Origin: Amarolinea aalborgensis | GTDB taxonomy: Bacteria; Chloroflexota; Anaerolineae; SSC4; Amarolineaceae | DNA: 64,000 nt | Reading direction: 5' to 3' | Assembly (NCBI RefSeq): GCF_900491745.1 | Contig: NZ_UETR01000006.1 | Coordinates: 1-64,000 of the forward strand | Part shown: one piece after another, positions 8,888 through 19,200 of the stretch | Numbering within the stretch: position 1 is the first letter of the stretch | Layout of the letters: each line of letters begins with the position of its first letter | Made by a program: the position numbers and the translations under genes | The notes under the pieces: model-generated | The model's input: only the letters and a program-made list of their open reading frames with translations | What the model was told of the DNA's origin: nothing | Database searches by the model: none

Positions 8888-11800
8888 CAACACCACCAAC
8901 GCCAAGAACGCCCTGGCGGTCGCCCAGACCAATATCTGGCGCAACCTCACGGTAAACACAGGCACGAAGTTGGATGCCAACGGCTTTTTCGTATTGATGC
9001 TGGGCCCGGCTGTAACAAACAACGGCTCGATCGTCGGCACGGTCACCAACAGCCGCTTCGATTTCCAGGGCGCTTCCGCCCAGACCTATAGCGGCTCCGG
9101 CACGTTTGGCACAGCGGCTGCACCTTTCCTGTCTGTAGGCATCTTCAATGGCAGCGGCGTCACACTGAGCGCCCCAATCGTCACCAACCGCGTCAACCTA
9201 TTCTGGGGGACCTTCATCAACAGCAACCAATTCACCCTCGGCAATGGCGGCGCGTCCAGCACCACCGTGCAGATCGGCCAGGCTAGCGCCACCACGCCGG
9301 GCGGCAACTTCGACGTCAGCCCAACGTACAGCACGGGCAGCGGCGGGCATAGCATCTTGTATTTGCAGGAAACGGTCGTACGCACCACCGGCTTTGAAAT
9401 CCCTGGCACGCGTTCCGTGGCTTCCGTGACCATCAACAACACCAACGGCGTCACCCTGGCTGGCGGCAACTTGACCATAACTGGCGCTTCCGGTTTCACG
9501 CTGACCGCCGGCTTGTTCAACACCTCGGCCGCCAACACGCCCACGCTGGCCACGACGGTGACGACGATTCCGACCGGCTCGGCCACCAGTTACGTCAACG
9601 GTCCGTTAGCGATCCAGGTCAACAGCGCCAGCAACGTCAACCGCACTTTTGGCGTCGGCAACAGCACGGGCTGGCGTCCGATAGTGATCAGCAACTTCCA
9701 CTCCAACGGCGTGCTGCAGACGTACACGGCAGAGGTCATCACCGGCCCCACGGGCGGCACGCCGGTCTCGCCCCTGGCTGCGCTCACCCTGGCGCGCTAC
9801 GTCCGCATTCAGAACACGGCCAATATCTTCAGCACGACCACGGCCACCGTGCAGCTTTCTTACGGAACCGATGACAACGTTGGCAACCTGCCAACGGCTC
9901 GCGTGGCGGAGGCCAACACAGCCAGCGGCTCGTACACCTCGCGCGGCGGCTCGACCCAGGCCTCGCCTACCACGGGCATCGCCTCGACGACGGCAATTGT
10001 TCAAGGCGACGACTACTTCGTCCTGGCCAACGAGCAGTCGCTGCCCATCACCTGGGACGGCGGCGCCAGCACCTCCAACTGGGGCGACGCCAACAACTGG
10101 AACCCAGACGGCGTCCCGACCGGAACGAGCAATGTCACCCTGGCCAGCGCCAGCGCCACGACCATCAACGTCAACGGCGCGTACGCGGTCAACAACCTGA
10201 CGTTGGCTAACAGCATCACGCTCAACCTGGGCAGCAACACGCTGACCGTCAACGGCGCTTTCAGCCAGAGCGGCGGCACGATTGATCTGGGCAGCGGCAC
10301 GCTGGAGGTCAGGGGTGACTTCGCCAAGACCGGCGGCACCTTCACGCCAAACACCGGCACGGTTCTCTTGTCGGGCGCGGCTGCACGGGCCGTCAACTGC
10401 ACGGGCGTCACCTTCTACAACCTGAATCTGCAGAACGGCGGCGCGGGCAATGCCAAGACCTTCACGGCAGGCGTGACCTGCACCATCAACAACGACTTCG
10501 CGGTGGGCAGCACGGCCCAACTGGCGTTGAGCGCAGCGACCGCCACGACCTTCAACGTCGCCGGTAACCTGAATTACGGCGGTGTGGCCGGCGGCGCCAA
10601 TGTCGGCAGCCTGACCCTCAATCTGACCGGCGTTGGCAAGACGATCGGCGGGGCGGCCCTGGAGGCCCCAGCACTGGCGCCTGCGCCTGACTACAGCCGC
10701 ACGCCTGTGCAAGAGGTCAGTTTCCTGACGGATGCCAGCCGTTTTGTCAGCAAAGACGCGGTGCAACTGGAGAACACCTACGCCCAGCGCCAGGCCGACG
10801 TCGAACGCCTGCTTGCGGCTAAGAGTCCGGACAGCCTGCTGATCATCAACCTGGACGACTGCGCGATCGTGCAGAATCCAGCCTGGGTGGCGTCCCTGGC
10901 GCCGACCGCTGCGCCCAGCTTCGAGATGAACGTGACGGTGGCCAGCGGCGCGGGCTACACGCTGCAGGACAATGTGACGATGGGCGCGGCCCGTACACTG
11001 AACGTGATCGGGCGGCTTGACGCCGGCGCCTTCACGATTGGCGGCGCAGGCCTGCTGAATCTGAGCGCCACGACGTCAATCCTGGGGACAGCCAAGGCTG
11101 CGGGCGGCGTCGGCGCAACGGTGCTGACGACAGGCGCCAACACGTACGTAGACGGCTCCATCGTCGAATACAATGCGGCCGGCGATCAGACGATCGACGC
11201 GACGACCCACCCGCCCGCGTCCATGATACAAACTGGCGGCAGCGGGACGAAGACGCTGAACGGTAACAAGACCATCAGCGGAAGTTCTGGGGTTGACCCA
11301 ACGAAGGGTATGATCTACGTCAAAGCAGGGACGACCTTTGCCGACGGCGGATATACGATCTCCGGCACCAGCTCCGGTTACGATAATGTCGTCGTCTACG
11401 GCGCCTATCTCTCCACTGGATCGGGAGCCATTTCGTTCGAGTCGGGTCCCTTCTCATCTAAGATACTCGCCGTGAATGCCACGATCTTTGGCGACCTAAA
11501 GATGAACTTCTCGTCTTCGACGTACAACATATACTTGCAGGCCGACACGTCGCCTGCAACGTCGAACGTCACGTTCCGTAACCTCACTTTCGGTGGCACG
11601 GCCGGCACTGGCACGGCTGGTGGTACCTTGACGGTCAACTACCTTGGTACGACACCCGTAGTCGTCAATGGCAACGTGAGCCTGGCGCCGCCCACACTGT
11701 CCAATACCGGCGGCGGCTTCGGCGGCACGACAGCCACGAATGGCACGGTGACGGTCAAGGGCAACATTACGTCTGCGAGCACCGCCACGACGCAGCCGAT

Positions 11801-12920
11801 CTTCAACAACACCGGCGCCAATACGTTGGTGATGGGTGGAACGGCGGCCCAGACCATTGACGTGGTCACCAATGTCACCATCCTGACGGGCGCAACATTG
11901 CGGATTGCCAATGGCGCGGACGTCGCACTGGCGCCGACGAGCGGAAGCGGCCGCGCGTACAAGTTGGGTGGGACCCTGACGGTGGATGCTGGCGGCGCCT
12001 TTGGATTGGGACAGAATACCCTGACCGTGGAGACGGCTGTCACCAACAACGGCACGATCAAGCAGGTTAGGGACGTTACCAGCGCTTCACAGTTCGACTT
12101 TGTCTGGCTGAAGAACGCGGCTGGCAGCACGACTTATTACTACGGCGTTTCCGTCACGCCTGCCAGCGCCATGGGCTTGACGACGGTCTCTATCCGCGGC
12201 AACCAGAAGTGTCCCCAGATCACCAGCTCGACGATCAAGCGCTGCTACGAGGTCACACCGACCTCGGTGCAGACGGCCAGCATCAAGTTCTACTTCAGTG
12301 AGCCTGAGATGACGCCCACCGGCCAGCCGCTGGCGAACCAGAACGTATGGAACTATCACACCAGCGCCTGGAACGCTGTGACCCGTGGGACGGACAGCGG
12401 TACGTGCAACACCGCCGCTATCAACTGCTTCGTGGAAGGCACGGGCATCGCCAACTACAGCCCCTTTGCCGCCAGCCCCAGCGTGCCCCTGGCCGCGGTC
12501 CTGGCTGACTTCAGCGCGGCGCCGAACGGCAACGCCATCCGCGTGACGTGGGAGACGGTCAGCGAGGTGGGCAACATTGGCTTCAATCTGTGGCGCGGCG
12601 ACGCGCCGGGTGCGCCGGACACGCAGCTCAACGCCAGCCTGATTCCGTCGCAGGCCCCGGGCAGCAGCCAGGGCTTCGTCTACACCTTCGACGACGCCAA
12701 TGTCGTCAGCGGCATGACCTACTACTACTGGGTGGAGACCGTGGACACGCAGGGCGGGGTCAGCCGCTTCGGCCCGGTCAGCGCAACCTTCAACGCGCCG
12801 ACGGCCGTCTCGCTGAGTGACTTCGCCCCCCTGGCCGCGCTCCCGCTCGCCTGGCCACTGGCCGTAGTAGGGCTGGCCGCGCTGGCCGGGATGGCGTTAC
12901 TTCGACGGCGAACATTCTGA
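8856..12920 (+). CDS. giant secreted surface protein, C-terminal part with sorting-like tail
   Basis: This 1,354-codon frame is the continuation of the gene that starts at 6599. It consists of repetitive beta-helix-like blocks, including a second NW-type repeat (GGASTSNWGDANNW), with many V-T-N-N-G and T-L-T-V strands. The last about 145 residues form a module shared with the proteins ending at 14277 and 24778: a beta-sandwich with VTWETVSEVGNIGFNLWRG, LIPSQAPGSSQGF and TYYYWVE, then a hydrophobic segment and the terminal RRRTF. The hydrophobic segment plus arginines resembles C-terminal sorting signals. ATG 8856 is unlikely to be a true start because there is no ribosome site; the frame most likely belongs to one 2,100-residue product. 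A strong hairpin follows the stop. Confidence 0.8.
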   Translation: MSGQVPALVIDNTTNAKNALAVAQTNIWRNLTVNTGTKLDANGFFVLMLGPAVTNNGSIVGTVTNSRFDFQGASAQTYSGSGTFGTAAAPFLSVGIFNGSGVTLSAPIVTNRVNLFWGTFINSNQFTLGNGGASSTTVQIGQASATTPGGNFDVSPTYSTGSGGHSILYLQETVVRTTGFEIPGTRSVASVTINNTNGVTLAGGNLTITGASGFTLTAGLFNTSAANTPTLATTVTTIPTGSATSYVNGPLAIQVNSASNVNRTFGVGNSTGWRPIVISNFHSNGVLQTYTAEVITGPTGGTPVSPLAALTLARYVRIQNTANIFSTTTATVQLSYGTDDNVGNLPTARVAEANTASGSYTSRGGSTQASPTTGIASTTAIVQGDDYFVLANEQSLPITWDGGASTSNWGDANNWNPDGVPTGTSNVTLASASATTINVNGAYAVNNLTLANSITLNLGSNTLTVNGAFSQSGGTIDLGSGTLEVRGDFAKTGGTFTPNTGTVLLSGAAARAVNCTGVTFYNLNLQNGGAGNAKTFTAGVTCTINNDFAVGSTAQLALSAATATTFNVAGNLNYGGVAGGANVGSLTLNLTGVGKTIGGAALEAPALAPAPDYSRTPVQEVSFLTDASRFVSKDAVQLENTYAQRQADVERLLAAKSPDSLLIINLDDCAIVQNPAWVASLAPTAAPSFEMNVTVASGAGYTLQDNVTMGAARTLNVIGRLDAGAFTIGGAGLLNLSATTSILGTAKAAGGVGATVLTTGANTYVDGSIVEYNAAGDQTIDATTHPPASMIQTGGSGTKTLNGNKTISGSSGVDPTKGMIYVKAGTTFADGGYTISGTSSGYDNVVVYGAYLSTGSGAISFESGPFSSKILAVNATIFGDLKMNFSSSTYNIYLQADTSPATSNVTFRNLTFGGTAGTGTAGGTLTVNYLGTTPVVVNGNVSLAPPTLSNTGGGFGGTTATNGTVTVKGNITSASTATTQPIFNNTGANTLVMGGTAAQTIDVVTNVTILTGATLRIANGADVALAPTSGSGRAYKLGGTLTVDAGGAFGLGQNTLTVETAVTNNGTIKQVRDVTSASQFDFVWLKNAAGSTTYYYGVSVTPASAMGLTTVSIRGNQKCPQITSSTIKRCYEVTPTSVQTASIKFYFSEPEMTPTGQPLANQNVWNYHTSAWNAVTRGTDSGTCNTAAINCFVEGTGIANYSPFAASPSVPLAAVLADFSAAPNGNAIRVTWETVSEVGNIGFNLWRGDAPGAPDTQLNASLIPSQAPGSSQGFVYTFDDANVVSGMTYYYWVETVDTQGGVSRFGPVSATFNAPTAVSLSDFAPLAALPLAWPLAVVGLAALAGMALLRRRTF

Positions 12921-12921
12921 T

Positions 12922-12964
12922 GTTATCCGGCAGAAGCGAGATGAATCCGCCTCTGCCGGATAAC
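12922..12964 (+). terminator. 13-bp stem hairpin after the surface protein gene
   Basis: Perfect inverted repeat GTTATCCGGCAGA (12922-12934) / TCTGCCGGATAAC (12952-12964), starting 2 nt after the stop codon. No T-run follows, so it may stabilise the 3' end or act with Rho rather than as a classical intrinsic terminator. Confidence 0.55.
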
Positions 12965-13134
12965 TTGCAACAAGTCGCTGTGGCCGGCTTTGTGCGTGGC
13001 ACCCTACACGAAGCCTCAAATAACGCAGTGACCGGATCAAGGGCCAACCGAGCCAGACTGTTTTTCTATCTGTTCGACGGTTGCTGCAGTCGTTAACCTA
13101 TGGGTGTCTGGTCTCAGACGATAAGGAGCTGCTT

Positions 13135-14277
13135 ATGAAGAATCACAAGGCGTTGAAAGTGTTCTTGGTACTGGTGCTGGTAGTTGCACTTACTCCGCTG
13201 GCATCCCTGGTGTCTGCGGATAACACCTATCAGTCACTACCATTCACACAGGCATGGACCAACACGGGGTTGATCACAGTCAACGACAATTGGTCAGGTG
13301 TGCCCGGCATTATGGGCTATCGCGGTGACGACCTCACCACGGCAACTGGCACCGATCCACAAACGATCTTGGCCGACGGGACTTCAACACCTGTAAATGT
13401 CATCGCCAATCAGATCAATCCTAACACCGTAACTACTGGTGGCGTGGCAGAATTCGACGTCATCGCCGATCCGGTGGTTGCCTTTCAGGGCTCCGGCACA
13501 GCCGATGCTCCATTTCTTCTGGTCCACGTCAACACGACTGGGAAACAGAGCATCACTGTGAGTTACAATCTGCGAGATATAGATGGCTCAACAGACAATG
13601 CTATCCAACAGGTTGCCCTCCAGTACCGGGTTGGGACAAGTGGCAATTTCACCAATCTACCCGCCGGCTACGTTGCCGATGCAACGACGGGGCCAAGCCT
13701 GGCGACGTTGGTTACGCCGGTGAATGTGCTTTTGCCCAGCGCCGCGGACAATCAGGCACAGGTGCAGATACGCATCATTACGACCAATGCTATTGGAAGC
13801 GATGAATGGGTTGGTGTTGACGATATCTTGGTTACGGGTGACCCCCTGGCCGCGACCCTGGCCGACTTCAACGCCGCCGCGTTCAGCGACCACATCTTGG
13901 TCACCTGGGAGACGGTGTCTGAACTGGGCAACCTGGGCTTCAACCTGTGGCGCGGGGCGTCACCCAGTGCGCCCGACGTGCAGTTGAACGCCAGCCTGAT
14001 CCCCTCGCAGGCGCCGGGCAGCAGTCAGGGCTTCAGCTACGAGTGGCCCGACAGCGCCAACCTGGTCAACAACACCACTTACTACTACTGGCTGGAGGAT
14101 GTGGATATCGCCGGCGTCGTCACGCGCCACGGCCCGGTCAGCGCGACCTTCAACGCGCCGACGGCCGTCAGCCTGAGCGGCTTCGCGCCCGTGGCTGCGC
14201 TTCCGGCCGCATGGCCGTTGGCCGCCGCGGGGCTGGCCGCACTCGCAGGCGCCGTCGCCTGGCGCCGTCGTCGCTAA
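13135..14277 (+). CDS. secreted protein with shared C-terminal module
   Basis: A 380-residue exported protein. The signal peptide covers about residues 1-27 (MKNHKALKVFLVLVLVV, cleavage after SADN or nearby). Residues about 30-235 are a beta-rich domain with no family I can name. The C-terminal about 145 residues (VTWETVSELGNLGFNLWRG, SQAPGSSQGFSYEW, TTYYYWLED, then a hydrophobic segment and AWRRRR) are nearly identical in design to those of the giant protein upstream and the protein at 23852. This suggests paralogous surface proteins processed or anchored by the same machinery. AAGGAG at 13122-13127 supports ATG 13135. A dispersed 110-bp palindromic repeat follows the gene. Confidence 0.85.
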   Translation: MKNHKALKVFLVLVLVVALTPLASLVSADNTYQSLPFTQAWTNTGLITVNDNWSGVPGIMGYRGDDLTTATGTDPQTILADGTSTPVNVIANQINPNTVTTGGVAEFDVIADPVVAFQGSGTADAPFLLVHVNTTGKQSITVSYNLRDIDGSTDNAIQQVALQYRVGTSGNFTNLPAGYVADATTGPSLATLVTPVNVLLPSAADNQAQVQIRIITTNAIGSDEWVGVDDILVTGDPLAATLADFNAAAFSDHILVTWETVSELGNLGFNLWRGASPSAPDVQLNASLIPSQAPGSSQGFSYEWPDSANLVNNTTYYYWLEDVDIAGVVTRHGPVSATFNAPTAVSLSGFAPVAALPAAWPLAAAGLAALAGAVAWRRRR

Positions 14278-14298
14278 CGCGATCAGCGGGCAGCCAAC

Positions 14299-14402
14299 GG
14301 CGCCCGACCGTGAACGGATCGGGCTACGAGATGGAAGGCCCTGTCGGGCCTGGCAGCCCCGGCGGGGCTTACATCTCGTAGCCGGATGGCCTTTGGCCTC
14401 CG
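14299..14402. repeat. single dispersed copy of the two-hairpin repeat
   Basis: A composite palindrome: ACCGTGAACGGATCGGGCTA, then AGGCCC/GGGCCT and CCCC/GGGG hairpins, then CATCTCGTAGCCGGATGG in opposite orientation. It is the minimal form of the element whose left half is amplified about 25 times at 28834-30290 and whose right half repeats at 30291-30530. Confidence 0.75.
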
Positions 14403-14453
14403 GCGCGCCCGACGCGCCCCCAGTTTGAAATGCACCCCACCCCGCGCGTATGC

Positions 14454-14482
14454 TTGCGCGCAGGTCAGACCTATGTTACAAT
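14454..14482 (+). promoter_or_regulatory. promoter of the PqqD/HPr-kinase unit
   Basis: TTGCGC (14454-14459), 17-nt spacer, TACAAT (14477-14482), about 60 nt before the PqqD-like start codon. Confidence 0.55.
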
Positions 14483-14543
14483 CTGATGCAAGCAGCATGT
14501 TTCCCATTTGCCTCCGGCTTGCCCGGGCGAGGACAGCGTAACG

Positions 14544-14825
14544 ATGATGGAAACCCTACCCTCCGGGCGGCCCGCGGCGCATCCCGATGTGGCCGCCCGC
14601 ACCGTGGCCGGCGAAGCGGTGGTGCTCTCGCCCGCTCAACACATGGTGCGCATGCTCAACGAGGTGGGCACCCGTATCTGGGAACTGGCCGATGGCACCC
14701 GCACGCCGGACGACATTGCCGCGGTGTTGACCGCAGAGTATGAGGTGGACCTGCCTGACGCGCAGACCCATACGGCGCGTTTTTTGGGCGAATTACACGC
14801 CCGCGACCTGTTGACCTGGGTGTGA
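14544..14825 (+). CDS. PqqD-like RiPP recognition element protein
   Basis: A 93-residue PqqD-family protein. The segment beginning RTVAGEAVVLSPAQHMVRML and ending in FLGELHARDLL has the usual short beta strands followed by helices with N-E-V-G-T-R-I-W-E-L, the winged-helix fold that binds leader peptides of ribosomally made, post-translationally modified peptides. GAGGA at 14529-14533 supports the start at 14544; ATG 14547 is also possible. It lies 3 nt upstream of the HPr-kinase-like gene and is followed by a 50-codon peptide gene, so the three probably form one operon. PqqD-like proteins normally deliver a precursor peptide to a modifying enzyme; here the only candidate nearby is the kinase-like protein. 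Confidence 0.85.
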   Translation: MMETLPSGRPAAHPDVAARTVAGEAVVLSPAQHMVRMLNEVGTRIWELADGTRTPDDIAAVLTAEYEVDLPDAQTHTARFLGELHARDLLTWV

Positions 14826-14828
14826 CGC

Positions 14829-15689
14829 GTGGTTAGCCTGACGCTCGGCCTGGCGGGGCAGGGCGTGCGCCTGGAGTTGGCCCCAACCCTGGCGCCCATG
14901 CTGCTGCAGCATGACCCGCTGGCGTGCTTTGTCGTAGACGCCCCGATCGCCTACACCGTGCGCCTCAGCCTGGCTGGCGACGCGCCGCCGCCTCCGGCGC
15001 CGGTCATCGAGCATGTGGCCTACAGCGCGGCGGCGGTGGAATTCGAGCTGGCGCAGGCGACCGGCCAGCTCGACCGCCGTCAACGCTTGCTGGTGGCTGA
15101 AGTTCGCTGCGCTGAGCAGGCGGCGTTGGCGCTGCGCCGCGTGCTGATGTACGTGGGGCAGCTGATCGCGTTGGATGTCGGCGGCATCTTGCTCCGGGCC
15201 GCTGGCATTGTCCTGGATGGACGTGGCTATGCCTGTTTTGGCCCTTCGGGCGCCGGCAAAACCACGTTGATGCACCTGGCGCTTGATGCGCAATTACCCG
15301 TGCTGGGCGACGAAGCCGTCTTACTCATTCCCCAGGGAGGTGACTGGTTCGTTCACTCATTTCCGTATTGGGAACCGGGCGTGCGCCAACGCCGTACGCA
15401 GGCCAGGCCGCTGGCCGCGCCGCTGGCAGGCCTTGTACACCTGGTGCAGGCGCCTAGTCATGCCTTGCACCCCCTATCGCCAGGGCAGTTGTTCCTGCGC
15501 CTGTTGGACACCGAGAATGTCCCCCTGGCCGCCGCGACGGAGAGTCAACGGTGGTTGGATGTGAGCACAGCCTTGACGCAGGTTGTGCCGGGATACGACT
15601 TATGGTTTCGGCCTGACCCGGCCGTGTGGCAGACGCTGCACGAACTCGCCGGTTCGTCATTGGCTGTGTCATGTTCAAGTGACGTTTAG
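14829..15689 (+). CDS. HPr kinase-like (HprK-related) ATP-binding protein
   Basis: A 286-residue protein resembling the C-terminal kinase domain of HPr kinase/phosphorylase. It has a P-loop GPSGAGKTT at about 138-146, followed by the LGDEAVLL segment that corresponds to the metal-binding acidic region. Unlike true HprK there is no HPr gene nearby and the N-terminal half is different. Related 'HprK-like' proteins sit beside PqqD-like and nucleotidyltransferase genes in lasso peptide loci, where some phosphorylate the precursor peptide (the paeninodin kinase is the characterised example). GTG 14829 lies 3 nt after the PqqD stop, so coupling is likely. By analogy the substrate could be the peptide encoded at 15706, which has Ser and Thr residues near its C-terminus (FSGTP). 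That link is inference. Confidence 0.82.
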   Translation: MVSLTLGLAGQGVRLELAPTLAPMLLQHDPLACFVVDAPIAYTVRLSLAGDAPPPPAPVIEHVAYSAAAVEFELAQATGQLDRRQRLLVAEVRCAEQAALALRRVLMYVGQLIALDVGGILLRAAGIVLDGRGYACFGPSGAGKTTLMHLALDAQLPVLGDEAVLLIPQGGDWFVHSFPYWEPGVRQRRTQARPLAAPLAGLVHLVQAPSHALHPLSPGQLFLRLLDTENVPLAAATESQRWLDVSTALTQVVPGYDLWFRPDPAVWQTLHELAGSSLAVSCSSDV

Positions 15690-15705
15690 CTTTGGGAGAA
15701 GCATT

Positions 15706-15858
15706 ATGATTCATACACCAGCTTTGTCATCGTCTACAACCGTGCCGCCCGCGCCGGCCCCCGCCCCGCGGCGCCCCTTCCAAGCCCCGCAGATCGTGAT
15801 CGAGCGCGAGCTCAAAGCGTTGGCGCAGGGCATCGGACCGTTCAGCGGCACCCCCTGA
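15706..15858 (+). CDS. 50-residue putative RiPP precursor peptide
   Basis: A small ORF starting 16 nt after the HPr-kinase-like gene, with a GGGAGAAG ribosome site just upstream of ATG 15706. The peptide starts MIHTPALSSSTTVPPAPAP, then has a conserved-looking centre (APQIVIERELKALAQG) and a short tail ending GPFSGTP. The P-x-I-x-x-E-R-E-L-K-A-L-A pattern resembles leader segments of small peptides that accompany PqqD-like proteins in Chloroflexota; this is from memory and unverified. No cyclase, leader peptidase or transporter is adjacent, so the peptide may be modified only by the kinase or by enzymes encoded elsewhere. Its stop codon lies in a 32-bp sequence duplicated beyond a palindromic element. 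Confidence 0.55.
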   Translation: MIHTPALSSSTTVPPAPAPAPRRPFQAPQIVIERELKALAQGIGPFSGTP

Positions 15859-16180
15859 TTCCGCCCGCGCCGCATTGAGCGAACTAACGTAACTGCTCAG
15901 GCATCTGGCGCCGACGGCAGCCGCCGAATGAATTCGGGGCGCAAGGGCGTTCCGCCACGAGGTCGGCCTGCGCCGACCGGCGGTACGCGCCTCAGGCGCG
16001 AATTCATTCGCCGCCGACGGCAGCCGCCGAATGAATTCGGGCCGCAAGGGCGTTCCGCCACAAGGCCGGCCGGCGCCGGCCGCGCGTCCATGAAGGTGGA
16101 CGCCCGGCGGTACGCCCATCAGGCGCGATTTCAATCGCTGTGGCTGTGGCGGCACCCCCTGATTCCGCCCGCGCCGCATT
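15845..16180. repeat. palindromic repeat block between 32-bp direct duplications
   Basis: The 32 bp at 15845-15876 (end of the peptide gene, including its stop) recur exactly at 16149-16180. Between them are two about 100-bp units (starting near 15909 and 16011) sharing GCCGACGGCAGCCGCCGAAT and GGGCGTTCCGCC, plus inverted segments ending GATTTCAATCGC. This is the same family and the same flanking-duplication architecture as at 4711-5030. The rest of the 428-bp gap up to 16286 contains nothing gene-like. Confidence 0.82.
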
Positions 16181-16286
16181 TTACTAACCAACAAACCAAT
16201 GCCGTCGGTTTTGGCTGCCACGCGCAACCCAGAACCGGCGGCATTGGTTTAGTCAACGGGCATTGACCGTGGGGAGGAAGACAACG

Positions 16287-19200
16287 ATGAGCCGACATTG
16301 GCGATGGGGACTGGCTTGCTTGATCTTTCTCGTCGCGTGTGTGGCGTTCAGCGCGGCCAGCGCGGACATCGAATCACCCGTGGTGAGCTTACGTCACGCT
16401 GATGCGGCCGGGGTCTTCCTGCGCGTACAGTCGCCGATGGTCACACCCGTGCTTGTCGCTGGCGCGGCTCCCTACGTCCGCCTCACGGTTCCCCAGGCGC
16501 CGTCCATCGCGCGGCCAGGCGCGCCCGCGCTGCCGTACGTGATCACTTCGATTGCGATTCCCGCACAAGGCGAAGCCGTCGCCGCGGTGACAGCCGCCGA
16601 TTGTGCGCTCGTTTCCGGCCAGTGGCGCCTGGAACCCGCGCCCACGTGGTCGCTCGCCTCCACGGGGCCTGACGCCATGCAGCAGTGGCTGGAAGATGGC
16701 GCGCCCTGGCAGCAGACCTATGCGGAAGACCCCGCGATCTATGGCTCGGCGGCCCTTTACCCACCCGCGCTCGTGGAGCTGAGCAGCCCGCAGACGATGC
16801 GAGGCCGCCGCATGGTGCAGGTGCGCATCTACCCCTGGCAGACCACGCCGGCGTCCGGGCAGCTGCGTTTTTGCCGCACGATCGAAGTGCACGTGTCGTT
16901 CTCCCAGCCCGCGGCAACGGAGACCGGCGCTGCGCCGACCGAATCGGATTTCGACGCGCTGCTGGCCGACCAGGTTCTCAATTGGCCGGTCGCACGGGCC
17001 TGGGCCACCGCGGCGCCGCCTGAATCGGCCGCGCCGCCCCCCGCGCTGCCCTGGCAGACCGGCGTGCGCATCACGGTCGCCGCGGCCGGCCTGCACCACG
17101 TTACCTACGCCGATCTGGCCGGCCTGAATGCGCCGGTGGGCGATCTCGATCCGGCCACGTTGCGCGTCTTCTACCGTGATCAAGAGCTCTCCATCGAGGT
17201 CGTCGGCGCCGACGACGGCGCGTTCAACCCAGGCGATGAAATTCGCTTCTATGCCGCGCCGCAGCGCAGCCGCTACGGGACGACTTCGGTCTACTGGCTC
17301 TACTGGGGAGGCGCGCCTGGCCTGCGCATGGCCGTCCAAGATGCGACGCCGACGGGGTCCACGCCAGAGACCACCACCTACACGCGCACCCTGCGCCTTG
17401 AACAGCAGACCGTCTACCTGGGAACGGCCTATGTGGACGCGTCCGAGGACCACTGGTTCTATGACGATGTGTTCGTCTATCCCGGCCACGCCATCGACAT
17501 CGGCTCCTTTCCCTTCAGCGCGCCGGAATCAGCCAACGAGCCGGGCGTGACGGTCACGGCGCGGGTGCTGGGCGGGCAAACCGAGGGCGCGCCCGACCGT
17601 TGGTGGATGCGGCTGTGGTTGAATGGGCAGGCGTTCACCAGCGACGGCTATGGGTGGAATGGCTACGGGCCGCAAACGGTCTATACGGCCAGTGTGACGC
17701 TTCCGGCCGCCGTGGTTTCCACAACCAACACCATCACGCTGGAAACCTCCCTGACCCGCGTCACGGGCAGCACGGCCTATTGGATCAACCCGGATTGGTT
17801 CGACGTGCGCTACCGGGCCAGGCTGCGCGCCACGGCTGGGCGCCTGGATATCGAACAGGCCTTGCCGGGCAGACAAACCTTCGTGGCTGGCGGCTTTGCC
17901 AGCGCGACCGTGTTGGCCTATGATGTCAGCAGCCCCTTGCACCCGCGGCAGCTCAGCGGCTTGACCAGCGTTCAGCAAGGCGGCGAGTTCACGCAGCGCT
18001 TCGAAGCCGCCGGCGCGCACTTCCTGCTGAGCGAGACCGCCGCGCTCCTGGCGCCGCAGAGCCTCGCCCTGGTGACAACCCCTGATCTGCGCAGCGCCAG
18101 TCTCGGCGCCGATTATGTGATGATCGGCCCATCTGACTTCCTGGCCGCCGCGCAGCCGCTCCTGAACCAGCGCGCCGCGGAAGGGCTGCGCGTGCAGACG
18201 GTGGATATTCAGGATATCTTCGACCAGTTTGCCGGTGGGCATCGTGAACCGCAGGCCATCCGCGATTTCCTGACCTATGCCTATTTCCACTGGCAGCGCC
18301 CCGCGCCCACCTATGTCGTGCTGCTGGGCGACGGTCACTACGACTTCCGCAACGATACCGGCCGCGATCTTCCCAACCCCATCCCGCCCTACCTGGAGCC
18401 GATTGATCCCTATATCATCGAGACGGTGACCGACAATGCGTTGGTCAGCGTTGACGGGCCAGCCGACATCCTGCCCGACATAGCGATTGGCCGCCTGCCT
18501 GCCAACAGCGTGCAGGACGTACAGGGCATGGCGGCGAAAATCCTGGCTTATCAGGCGGCGCCGGGCGGCAGCTGGCAGCGTGAAATCGCGTACGTGGCCG
18601 ACAATCAGCCCGACCCCGGCGGCGGCGGCAACTTCCACGACATTTCCAACGAGATTCGTTTCAACTGGCTGACGGCCGAGATGGCGGCGCAGCCCATCTA
18701 CACCCTGGCGCCGGGCTATCCGAACTACACGGCCGTGCGCGCGGCCAATCTAGCCGCGCTGGGCGACGGTCAATTGATGATGCACTGGTTCGGTCACGGT
18801 TCCAAGTGGCGCTGGGGATACAGCGGCTCGGTGCGCCCACTAGGGGTTCTCGATCAAAACGTCTTGCCGAACCGCGCCGATCTGCCTCTGATCCTGGAAT
18901 GGGGGTGCTGGACAGGCTACTTCATCCTGATCGAGCCTCCCACGAGCGCCTGGCCCAACTATTCGTTTGGCGAGATGCTGATGAAGACCCCCGGCAAAGG
19001 CGGCATTGCCGACATCTCAGCCACCGGCGCGCACACCGCGTTTCCGCTGCAGATCATGTCCCATGGGATTCACCAGGCGCTCTTCACGCAGCGCACGACG
19101 CGCGTCGGCGCCGCGTTCACGGCGATGAAACTCTTCTATTTCGCTCACGCCGCCTATTCGCTCGATGTCATTGACACCACGGTTCTCTTCGGCGATCCGG

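Noticed and set aside
15843..15880. Stop TGA of the 50-residue peptide as a recoding site
   Set aside because: The codons after it lie in a repeat duplicated elsewhere and show no conserved continuation or hairpin at the right distance.
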